From NCBI GenBank assembly GCA_038236705.1, contig JBBRZN010000021.1:1-30194 (forward strand): a DNA stretch of 30,194 nucleotides, written 5' to 3'. The notes beneath the pieces are model-generated. The model was not told the DNA's origin. It made no database searches and saw only the letters and a list, made by a program, of their open reading frames with translations. This DNA comes from AC-32 sp038236705. Its GTDB lineage: Bacteria; Actinomycetota; Thermoleophilia; Gaiellales; Gaiellaceae. Position 1 is the first letter of the stretch. Every line of letters starts with the position of its first letter. The translations under genes and the position numbers were made by a program. Below, piece by piece: positions 14,980 to 21,138 of this stretch.

Positions 14980-15924
14980 TTGAGCATCTACACCGAGGTC
15001 GCCACCGCACCGCTGCCGTTGGCGGTGGCCGAGATCCGCGAGCGCCTGCCGCTCGTGTACGTGTGCGCCACGGTCGGCATCGGTCTGGACGAGTACGGCT
15101 ACGGGACATGCCCGTGGCACGCGGACACGAAGCCGAGCTTCCATCTGTTCGCGGGCAACGACGGCGTCGAGCGGTACGCCTGCTACCCGTGCAACTTCGT
15201 CGGCGATGTGATCGACCTGATCCAACACCTGCTGGAGCTACCGAGCCGCGGTGCAGCGATCGCCTACGCAGCCGATCTGATCGATGACCTACCCGAGGGC
15301 TACCGCACCGAGCCGCGCAAGTCGGGCGCGATCGACGTCACGAGCTGGGAGCGGATCGTCAGCGATGCGCGGGTCTACGCCGTAGCGCAGCTGACCGGGC
15401 TAACCACCGCACTCGGCATCGCCAAGGACTCCACGGTGGCCGAGCTGTGGCGTGCGCACCTGCTCGACACGTGGGGCTTGGGCTTCACGTGGGGCGGCTC
15501 GGTGATCATGCCGCACTGGTCGCCGACCTACGAACTGGTCGGCGTGCGCGAGCGCTGGGGCACGCACAAGCGGTCATTCCCTGGCTCCGACTTCCGCTCA
15601 CACCTCTACGGCGCCTGGCTTCAGCGTCAGCACCCGCGCGCCGTGATCACCGAGGGCGAACGAGACGCGGTCTACCTGAGCGCGCAAGGATTGGCGGCGG
15701 ACATCTACTCGCTGCCGAGCGGGGCGAGCGCCCCGCGGGCTGGGTGGCTTCAGCTCGTGGGGCACAACCCCGTGCTCGTGTTCGACGGCGACACCGCCGG
15801 GCGCGAGGCAGCCGCGGAGTGGAAGCGCGAGCTTCCCGAGGCGGTCGTGGTACCCGTGCCTGACGGCGCGGATGTGTGTTCCCACCCGGAGCACGTAATC
15901 AACCTGATCACGGAGGTGATCTGA
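14980..15924 (+). CDS. TOPRIM primase with CHC2-type zinc finger
   Basis: This 314-residue DnaG/T7-type primase-like protein would lay down RNA primers for element replication. The N-terminal zinc finger uses C44, H47, C68 and C71 (CPWHADTKPSFHLF, then ACYPCNFVGDVIDLI). The C-terminal TOPRIM domain has the catalytic glutamate E225 (AVITEGERDAVYL) and the DxD pair D269/D271 (VLVFDGDTAGREA). It is shorter than DnaG, lacks a helicase-interaction domain, and has no helicase domain of the T7 gp4 kind. The TTG start at 14980 is supported by the purine-rich ribosome-binding site. Residues 3-10 (IYTEVATA) share the N-terminal pattern of its operon neighbours. The next gene starts directly after the stop codon. 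Confidence 0.92.
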   Translation: MSIYTEVATAPLPLAVAEIRERLPLVYVCATVGIGLDEYGYGTCPWHADTKPSFHLFAGNDGVERYACYPCNFVGDVIDLIQHLLELPSRGAAIAYAADLIDDLPEGYRTEPRKSGAIDVTSWERIVSDARVYAVAQLTGLTTALGIAKDSTVAELWRAHLLDTWGLGFTWGGSVIMPHWSPTYELVGVRERWGTHKRSFPGSDFRSHLYGAWLQRQHPRAVITEGERDAVYLSAQGLAADIYSLPSGASAPRAGWLQLVGHNPVLVFDGDTAGREAAAEWKRELPEAVVVPVPDGADVCSHPEHVINLITEVI

Positions 15925-16614
15925 GTGAGTGGACTTTACGGCGAGGTGGCACAAGCCGCCATCCCGGACGGTGACGCTACGACGCTCCCCGAGGGCACGT
16001 ACCGCGTCAAGATCAAGAGCGGCGTCACGAAGAACGGCGACCGCGTGTGGACGCGCCTGACCGTGCTCGAAGGTGATGATGAGCACGTCGGCACCTCGAC
16101 CTTCGGCCCCGGACTGGAGCCGTCGCAGCACAAGGACGCGGACACCCGCGCGTTCCAGAACGGCAAGGCGCGCTGGTTCTTCAACCAGTGCGGCGTCGAT
16201 AGCGAGTACGTCGAGCGGATGGCGAACCTGCAGGAGGCAGCCGCTGCCGTGGACGGCGTGATCGCCGATGTCAAGCTCACGGTGCGCACGTACACGGGGA
16301 AGGAGGGACTAGAGCGCATCTCGAACAACGTCGTCGCACTCACACTGGTCGAGCGCCCGCCGCTGGGTGGCGCAGGTGGCGTGCCGCAGATCGCGGGTGG
16401 CACCTCAGTGCCCGCACAGCCGGTGCAGGCCACTGCACCCGCGGCACAGCAGGCTCCGGCGGCAGAGGCGGCGGCGGCTCAGCCGCAAGCTCCACCGCCC
16501 GCACCGCCGGGGGTGCCGCAGACGGCGGGTGTGCCCGGCACGCCGGACGGCCCACCGCAGGCCGCGGTACCCGTGCCCAGCTCGATCACCGTGGACGACA
16601 ACCCCGCATTCTGA
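15925..16614 (+). CDS. SSB-like protein with disordered linker and acidic C-terminal tip
   Basis: This 229-residue protein begins with LYGEVAQA (4-11). Residues about 20-145 form a beta-rich domain (EGTYRVKIKSGVTKNGDRVWTRLTVLEG, then VIADVKLTVRTYTG) compatible with an OB fold or a DUF669-like phage domain. Residues about 150-218 are a Pro/Ala/Gln-rich disordered linker. The end is VDDNPAF. Domain, linker and an acidic tip ending in Phe is the layout of bacterial SSB (E. coli ends DDDIPF), where the tip recruits repair and replication partners. The OB fold itself cannot be shown without structure prediction. It is adjacent to the primase, and its stop overlaps the next start (TGATG). Confidence 0.72.
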   Translation: MSGLYGEVAQAAIPDGDATTLPEGTYRVKIKSGVTKNGDRVWTRLTVLEGDDEHVGTSTFGPGLEPSQHKDADTRAFQNGKARWFFNQCGVDSEYVERMANLQEAAAAVDGVIADVKLTVRTYTGKEGLERISNNVVALTLVERPPLGGAGGVPQIAGGTSVPAQPVQATAPAAQQAPAAEAAAAQPQAPPPAPPGVPQTAGVPGTPDGPPQAAVPVPSSITVDDNPAF

Positions 16615-17012
16615 TGATCGCTGACTTCGACACGCTCCTGCACGGACGTACGTCGGTGACCGTGCGGGAGCTGTTCGAGGCCGCTCGCGTGTGCGGCGAG
16701 CTAATCGAGGAGCTGCACGCGCCGGGTATCTACGAGTGCACGATCGTCAAGTGCGACATCCGCGGCGAGACGAAGCTCGACCCGCTTTACCGGACGAGCG
16801 CGGGCGCCTACGTGCGGAGCTTCGCCTGGAACCTCACGCCGCAGGGGATGCGGCGCTTCACGTCCCTCTGCAAGGCGTGGGGCGTGGTGCCTACAGAGGA
16901 CGATGGGCTAGAGACAATCGCCGCCCGGCTCGGGGGCGCTGAGCGGCGGTGCCGCATCGGCACCAAGGAGTTCGCGGGCAAGGAGTGGAACACCCTGGAC
17001 GTGATTCGGTGA
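16614..17012 (+). CDS. Unknown 132-aa protein of replication operon
   Basis: The start overlaps the previous stop by one base. The sequence shows a helical N-terminus (VTVRELFEAARVCGELIEEL), a possible beta-barrel strand set (GIYECTIVKCDIRGE), an aromatic stretch (YVRSFAWNLT) and an ending of EWNTLDVI. The pattern of short strands and basic residues could be another single-strand DNA-binding domain, but this is speculation. No family is recognised. Confidence 0.72.
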   Translation: MIADFDTLLHGRTSVTVRELFEAARVCGELIEELHAPGIYECTIVKCDIRGETKLDPLYRTSAGAYVRSFAWNLTPQGMRRFTSLCKAWGVVPTEDDGLETIAARLGGAERRCRIGTKEFAGKEWNTLDVIR

Positions 17013-17017
17013 GTGTG

Positions 17018-17377
17018 ATGCCCACCCAACCCACCCTCTATTCCCAGGTGGTGCACGCACCTAACCCCGAGATGGTCGCCATCGCCCGCGCCAAGTTCCC
17101 CCACGAGTGCGCGGTGGAGGGAGGCATGTACCGCTCGACGATTGAGGAGGTGAGTTGCGATCGGGTCGCGCGCCTCTACCTGCGACTCGACACCGGGCAC
17201 TACACCTGCGTAACGCTCTCCGTCGTCCAGGTGCAGCTCCTACTCCCGCACGTGTGCACCGATGCAGATCTTTACGCCCTCGAAGGACGCCGGGCACTCG
17301 TTGTGCTCATCGAGGAGACGAGCTACACGACCCGTCCGCACAACCGTGCGGTGGCAATCAGACTGGAGGAAGCATGA
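17018..17377 (+). CDS. Unknown 119-aa protein with N-terminal LYSQVVHA motif
   Basis: ATG 17018 is 5 nt after the previous stop. An in-frame GTG at 17009 overlapping that stop (GTGA) is an equally possible start. Residues 7-14 are LYSQVVHA, followed by PNPE, matching the N-terminal pattern of three other proteins in this operon. The rest is beta-rich (MYRSTIEEVSCDRVARLYLRLD, VTLSVVQVQLLLPHVC, RALVVLIEETSYT). No domain is recognised. It overlaps the following gene by 4 bases (ATGA). Confidence 0.75.
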   Translation: MPTQPTLYSQVVHAPNPEMVAIARAKFPHECAVEGGMYRSTIEEVSCDRVARLYLRLDTGHYTCVTLSVVQVQLLLPHVCTDADLYALEGRRALVVLIEETSYTTRPHNRAVAIRLEEA

Positions 17378-17538
17378 GCGAGATGGAAATGCCTGAGCCG
17401 CGGACGCTCGCGGAGATAGCTGATCTGAACCTGAGGATCATCGATGCCATGGAGGCCATCGAGCTACGTGGTGAAGGTCACGACCAGGTCTGGGTCGAAG
17501 CTGAGCGCCGCAAGATCGACGCCGCCCAGGGCGCGTAG
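17374..17538 (+). CDS. Small acidic helical protein (54 aa)
   Basis: Starts in an ATGA overlap and is the last gene of the replication-like operon, with a terminator-like hairpin 23 nt after its stop. The product is almost entirely helix-forming and acidic (AEIADLNLRIIDAMEAIELRGEG). It could bind a partner protein; nothing more can be said. Confidence 0.65.
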   Translation: MSEMEMPEPRTLAEIADLNLRIIDAMEAIELRGEGHDQVWVEAERRKIDAAQGA

Positions 17539-17561
17539 CACCAAGTCGCCGTCCGGCCGAG

Positions 17562-17581
17562 GAGGCGCCTCCGGGCGCCTC
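17562..17581 (+). terminator. Terminator-like hairpin after replication operon
   Basis: A 7-bp stem (17562-17568 with 17575-17581) and a 6-nt loop, followed by a pyrimidine-rich TTCTCGTTC. It lies between two convergent genes. Confidence 0.5.
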
Positions 17582-17588
17582 TTCTCGT

Positions 17589-17924
17589 TCAGGCTCGCCG
17601 CACTGCTTCCACCGCACGCCGCGCCAGCCGAAGCTGCTCCTCGGTGACGCCCGCCACGGCCGCGGCTACGGCAGCGTCCCACCCGGCGTCCGGCTCCGCC
17701 ACCGGCCGCCCGCTCTTGCGCCGTGCGGCTACCCGCCCGCTTTTGCGCCGTGCGGCTACCCGCCACGAGCGGAGCGTGTTCCGGCCCACACCCAGCCGCT
17801 CCGCGACGGCTGCCATGCTGACGCCCTCCGCTGCGGCCACCGCCGCCAGCGCTTCCCCGCGCAGAGCGGCGGTGCTCTCCTCCCTCGGCCCGGTGAGGAT
17901 CTTCTCGGCCTGTTGTGCGTCCAC
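17589..17924 (-). CDS. HTH protein (111 aa) with tandem 9-aa duplication
   Basis: This is a putative DNA-binding protein with a helix-turn-helix at about residues 38-53 (SMAAVAERLGVGRNTLRSWR). Directly after it, the nine residues VAARRKSGR occur twice in tandem because of a 27-bp duplication. The C-terminal part is an Ala-rich helix (EEQLRLARRAVEAVRR). GTG 17924 is chosen because a TACGGT box lies 8 nt upstream; earlier in-frame starts would lie upstream of or inside that box. It is divergent from the small-protein operon starting at 18139 and could regulate it. A small-terminase-like or transposase-like HTH is an alternative. No exact family. Confidence 0.65.
   Translation of the reverse strand: MDAQQAEKILTGPREESTAALRGEALAAVAAAEGVSMAAVAERLGVGRNTLRSWRVAARRKSGRVAARRKSGRPVAEPDAGWDAAVAAAVAGVTEEQLRLARRAVEAVRRA
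17706..17759. repeat. 27-bp tandem duplication inside HTH gene
   Basis: Units 17706-17732 and 17733-17759 differ at one base. The repeat is in frame and duplicates a basic nonapeptide after the helix-turn-helix. Confidence 0.9.
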
Positions 17925-17932
17925 GTGGGGGC

Positions 17933-17938
17933 ACCGTA
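17933..17938 (-). promoter_or_regulatory. -10 box (TACGGT) for leaderless HTH gene
   Basis: On the minus strand TACGGT is 8 nt upstream of GTG 17924. It is the same hexamer as before the aminotransferase gene. Confidence 0.4.
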
Positions 17939-18125
17939 TCACGGCTGTAGAATGCAGGGTGGAGCGGAGTGCTCGACCAACACGAAGCGGCACGTGTGGG
18001 ATGCCGCCGCCGCTTCGGTCGCTGGAGGTGGAAGGCACACTGCATGGTTGGCGCCTTCTCCTCTAGGAGGGTACCCCGCAGTGACTTTCGGGTCACCGTG
18101 GAGTGAGCCGTTCTGCGCACGGGGG

Positions 18126-18131
18126 TAGTCT
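18126..18131 (+). promoter_or_regulatory. -10 box (TAGTCT) for leaderless small-protein operon
   Basis: TAGTCT followed by 7 nt and ATG 18139. The box and spacer closely match those of the HTH/C2H2 gene at 13075 (five of seven spacer bases shared), which suggests common control. Confidence 0.6.
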
Positions 18132-18138
18132 CCTACGC

Positions 18139-18417
18139 ATGGCAAACGACAGCTATCAGCGGCTCAAGGAGCGGCTGGAAACCACGAAGGCGGAGTCCGC
18201 TGAGCACGAACGTGTGCTCAAGGCGGCGCTGCTGCTCGTGGCCGACCCGGACGACGAAGAGCGGAAGGTGGAGCTGCACCTCGCCCTCAAGGCGCGGGAA
18301 GCCGCGATCAACTCTTCGCTCACGGGTGCCATGGCGCAAGCGTTCCGAGCGACCGCTACGCGCAAGGCGACCAACCAGGCGCTCACGGGCGCAGCATTCC
18401 TGCCGACCAAGGAGTAG
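18139..18417 (+). CDS. Unknown coiled-coil-like protein (92 aa)
   Basis: First gene of a six-gene rightward operon. The protein is strongly helical and charged (YQRLKERLETTKAESAEHERVLKAALLL, ERKVELHLALKAREAAINSSL), so a coiled coil is likely. ATG 18139 is preferred to the upstream GTG 18103 because of the TAGTCT box directly before it. No domain or membrane segment. The next gene starts 2 nt after the stop. Confidence 0.75.
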   Translation: MANDSYQRLKERLETTKAESAEHERVLKAALLLVADPDDEERKVELHLALKAREAAINSSLTGAMAQAFRATATRKATNQALTGAAFLPTKE

Positions 18418-18419
18418 GC

Positions 18420-18602
18420 ATGCCTGACGACCGGATCACCAAGTCCGATGCCGAGGCGTACCTCTCGCAGGAGCTGGGATCGTTCAACGCGCGGCTGGAT
18501 ACGCTGCTCGACCGGCTCGTCACGCTGGAGCACCACCTCGGCATCCAGAAGCGGGAGTCGCTGCCGAACATCCCCCGCACCACGAAAGGATTGCTGAGAT
18601 GA
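18420..18602 (+). CDS. Unknown helical protein (60 aa)
   Basis: Starts 2 nt after the previous stop and ends in an ATGA overlap with the next gene. A heptad-like region (SFNARLDTLLDRLVTLEHHLGI, residues about 21-42) suggests a short coiled coil. It is a small partner-type protein of unknown role. Confidence 0.7.
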   Translation: MPDDRITKSDAEAYLSQELGSFNARLDTLLDRLVTLEHHLGIQKRESLPNIPRTTKGLLR

Positions 18603-19012
18603 GCGTTTCCACCGAAGAGCTCCTGGCACGCGCCGTCGCACCCGGTGGGCCACTTGCCGATGTGCGTGAGCGAATCGAGCAGGAGGTCGCCGTCGAGCAG
18701 AAGAAGGCAGACGACCGTGACCGCCAGGCGAAGCATCGCGCCAAGGAGACGCTCGTGGCACGCCGCGAGGAATACGTCGCCGCCCGCGAGGCGCACTACG
18801 CCGTGCTGCTTCAGCTCGTGAAGGCCGCCGAGGATCTGGACAGCACCTTGATCGCCTACCAGGCAGCGAATCGCGTAGCGCGCAGCGTGGGCGTGGATGT
18901 GCACCCGATCGAACCGAACCGCTGGCGCATGGCGAACAAGTCCGAGAACGCCGCCGACCGCGCTGAGCGGGACGCGATCACCCGTGCTCTGCATCTCGGG
19001 TGGGGCGCATGA
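18599..19012 (+). CDS. Unknown charged helical protein (137 aa)
   Basis: Coupled to its neighbours by ATGA overlaps on both sides. Residues about 25-75 are an extended charged helix (RERIEQEVAVEQKKADDRDRQAKHRAKETL, then ARREEYVAAREAHY). The remainder has LVKAAEDLDSTLIAYQAANRVAR. No recognisable family. The helical, strongly charged character fits a scaffold-like or DNA-mimicking protein, but this is not demonstrable here. Confidence 0.75.
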   Translation: MSVSTEELLARAVAPGGPLADVRERIEQEVAVEQKKADDRDRQAKHRAKETLVARREEYVAAREAHYAVLLQLVKAAEDLDSTLIAYQAANRVARSVGVDVHPIEPNRWRMANKSENAADRAERDAITRALHLGWGA

Positions 19013-19344
19013 GCGACCTTCCGCGCGAGCTAGTGACGCTGCTTCGCCAGCTGCAAATCGATGAGGTATCTGCGGTGGGGGAAGCGGCGAACCTTTGCGT
19101 GGGCTGGAACGTGATCAAATCCGCCGGTGCACGCACCGACGACGAGTTGATCACCCGCACCTCCGACGACCAAGAGGTCACCCTCCCCGACCTGATCCAC
19201 AACATTCGCACGGTGGGAAAGCGCGAGGGCTGCTCGCCCGAGGTGATCGACGCCGCCATCACCGAGGCCACCGCCGCCGTTGTCGCCCGCGACTACAAGC
19301 TCAGCAAGGCCACCGCCCTACGAGACCAGCTCTTCCACGAGTAG
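19009..19344 (+). CDS. Unknown 111-aa protein
   Basis: The ATG overlaps the previous stop (ATGA). The product is acidic with alternating helices (ELVTLLRQLQIDEVSAVGEAANL, ITEATAAVVARDYKLSKATAL). It has a single Cys near the N-terminal third and one near the middle. No known domain. Same operon as the preceding three genes. Confidence 0.75.
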   Translation: MSDLPRELVTLLRQLQIDEVSAVGEAANLCVGWNVIKSAGARTDDELITRTSDDQEVTLPDLIHNIRTVGKREGCSPEVIDAAITEATAAVVARDYKLSKATALRDQLFHE

Positions 19345-19348
19345 CACC

Positions 19349-19570
19349 GTGGCGCCGCCGCCCGGTCGAATACAAACGCGCGAGCAGCAGGCCGCGCACC
19401 GCGAGCGGATGGAGCAGAGGGTCTGCAAGCCCGCCTGCGCGAGGTGCGGGTGGGTGGGCGCCGAGGCAATCGTGCCGGTGGCACGCCGCGCGTTCACGGC
19501 GCACGCGTGCACCGCGGCCCGGCGGCCGGACTTCCATTCTCCGGCAGCGCGAGCTATGAGACCGACCTGA
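19349..19570 (+). CDS. Small putative zinc-finger protein (73 aa)
   Basis: GTG start 4 nt after the previous stop. The centre has CKPACARCGWVG, and AHAC follows about 25 residues later, giving Cys/His ligands suited to a zinc ribbon (C-x2-C ... H-x-C). The flanks are Arg-rich. No family assigned. Confidence 0.6.
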   Translation: MAPPPGRIQTREQQAAHRERMEQRVCKPACARCGWVGAEAIVPVARRAFTAHACTAARRPDFHSPAARAMRPT

Positions 19571-19608
19571 CCGGCGCGCATCGGGCGTGCCCGCGAAGGA
19601 GGAAGTAC

Positions 19609-19848
19609 ATGCCAGCCACACCGGAGAAGAAGGTCTCGGCCCGCGAGGCCGCGATCCAGATCGCCAAACGCATGAAGGAGCCGATCAAGGTCACCGACCT
19701 TGTCGAGCGCGTGCTGAAGACCAAGGGCGTCGAGCTGAAGGGCAAAACGCCGAAGGCGACGATCTCAGCGCAGATCTACACCGAGTGCGGTCGCCCCGCG
19801 GGGGAGCTCCAGAAGGTCGAGCGCGGTGTCGTGCAGTACCGCCCGTAG
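19609..19848 (+). CDS. HARE-HTH domain protein (79 aa)
   Basis: The whole protein is one HARE-HTH winged-helix domain (HB1/ASXL/restriction-endonuclease HTH). It reads AREAAIQIAKRMKEPIKVTDL, then the characteristic GKTPKATISAQIYTE, and ends QKVERGVVQYRP. In known proteins this domain is fused to restriction endonucleases, RNA polymerase delta and chromatin or DNA-modification factors, and is thought to recognise DNA state. Here it stands alone, at the end of the small-gene operon and beside the methyltransferase/nuclease genes. The start is firm: AAGGAGG at 19596-19602, 6 nt before ATG. A stable UUCG-loop hairpin follows the gene. Confidence 0.85.
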   Translation: MPATPEKKVSAREAAIQIAKRMKEPIKVTDLVERVLKTKGVELKGKTPKATISAQIYTECGRPAGELQKVERGVVQYRP

Positions 19849-19866
19849 CGCATCCGCACCACGCAG

Positions 19867-19890
19867 GCGAGGGCGCTTCGGCGCTCTCGC
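19867..19890 (+). terminator. Hairpin with UUCG loop
   Basis: A 10-bp stem (19867-19876 with 19881-19890, one G-T pair) closed by TTCG, 18 nt after the HARE-HTH gene. It lies between convergent operons and could end both. Confidence 0.65.
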
Positions 19891-20000
19891 TCGTTGACGG
19901 CCGGGCCGGGGCGGGACGGTCGAACTCGCTGCGCGCCGACGTGCTGTCCATCCCATCGGCCCCGGCCTGCGTGCAGCGTAAGGCGCGGAGATGCGTCGCG

Positions 20001-21095
20001 CTAGTGGCTCAACCGGCCATGTGCTGCCTGATCACCCACTTCGCCGAGTTCTTCGTAGTTCGTCGCGATACGGCGTAACAACTCACGCGTCTCCTCCATC
20101 GAGAGGTGCCCCTGGATGCGGTTGCCGTCCGCTGAAATCCACGCGATGTTCTTCTTTGTGTGCCCATACCCAACACCAGCGCCAGGCCCCTTCAGCGGGT
20201 TCAAATGCCCAACCTGGAACGCGGCGCGACCGTGCTGTGGGTTGAGCACTTCATGGGCGAAGGCGGCGTATGAGTGCACATCGAGCGTGATCGGGCAGCG
20301 TGAGACGTCGCCTCGGGCCTGAATCACGTCTCGGGCGAGGAGTGCTTCGCGGACGTGGCCGGGGAACCCGTCGAAGTATGCGATCTGCTCGATCAACTCG
20401 TGCTCAACCTTGATGCAATCGCGGCGCAGCGAGAACTGAACGGAAGCGGGATGCGCCTCCCACCGCTTCTCGCGATTCGTCTGCGTTGTCCCCGTCTGCG
20501 CACGGTCGGTGAGGTACGTCTTGACGCGGATCTTGACGATTGCTGTGAGCACGTTCGCGGTCTCGGCGTCGATGATCTGCCGGTCGCGTAGTGCCCGCCG
20601 TAGAAGCACGGTCTGCTCGACCTCGGGGTCTCGCCAGATCCACTGGACGTTGTCGGCGACGTGGATGCGGTCGAGCTTGCGCTCGTTGTAGTCGACAGGT
20701 ACCTCGTACGGGAGAATCGGCACTTCCGCGAACGCAGTCAGGACACGACGCTCGTCAGATCCGTCTGTTGCCGCTCGCCCCTCTTCCAGCAGGCGCGCGA
20801 GTGCGTCTTCGCACTCGGTGTAGGACGCGCCGCGTGGATCGTTGGCGAGGCGCGGCGTCCAGCGCACTTCGAACTTCGTGGACGTGACAGCCTCGTTGAC
20901 CAGCTCGATGAGGAATGTGGCGCGTACCAGGCCCATCAGCGCGTGCGATGCCTGCGCGCCTAGAAGCTGCTCGACCTCGCGATACAGGCCGCCGATTCGA
21001 GCATCGTCGCGAAGCAGCAGGTGGAGAACCTCGAAGAGGCGTCGTCCCGAGAAACGCTGCTCCGCGACAGCACGTTCCAGCGCTTGCTGAGGCAT
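20001..21095 (-). CDS. HNH-type nuclease, likely restriction endonuclease
   Basis: This 364-residue protein follows the methyltransferase gene by 43 bp on the same strand. The C-terminal 100 residues have the features of a beta-beta-alpha HNH nuclease: a Cys at 267 (SRCPITLDVHSY), H297 (FQVGHLNPLKG), N316 (HTKKNIAWIS) and N325 (DGNRIQG). The rest (1-260) is mostly helical with no known domain and may hold DNA-recognition or MTase-contact elements. Pairing with a DNA methyltransferase argues for a restriction enzyme over a homing nuclease. There is no ATPase or helicase motif. The cut pattern and whether it needs the methyltransferase subunit are unknown. Confidence 0.8.
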   Translation of the reverse strand: MPQQALERAVAEQRFSGRRLFEVLHLLLRDDARIGGLYREVEQLLGAQASHALMGLVRATFLIELVNEAVTSTKFEVRWTPRLANDPRGASYTECEDALARLLEEGRAATDGSDERRVLTAFAEVPILPYEVPVDYNERKLDRIHVADNVQWIWRDPEVEQTVLLRRALRDRQIIDAETANVLTAIVKIRVKTYLTDRAQTGTTQTNREKRWEAHPASVQFSLRRDCIKVEHELIEQIAYFDGFPGHVREALLARDVIQARGDVSRCPITLDVHSYAAFAHEVLNPQHGRAAFQVGHLNPLKGPGAGVGYGHTKKNIAWISADGNRIQGHLSMEETRELLRRIATNYEELGEVGDQAAHGRLSH

Positions 21096-21138
21096 AGCCG
21101 CCTATTCTCAGGCAGCGGCACTGTCAAGTGCGGCGGGG

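Noticed and set aside
17706..17764. CRISPR-like repeat
   Set aside because: Only two adjacent units without spacers, inside a coding frame. No cas genes in the window.
18420..19012. Toxin-antitoxin pair among the small overlapping genes
   Set aside because: Neither protein shows a known toxin fold or antitoxin DNA-binding motif. Size and overlap alone are not evidence.
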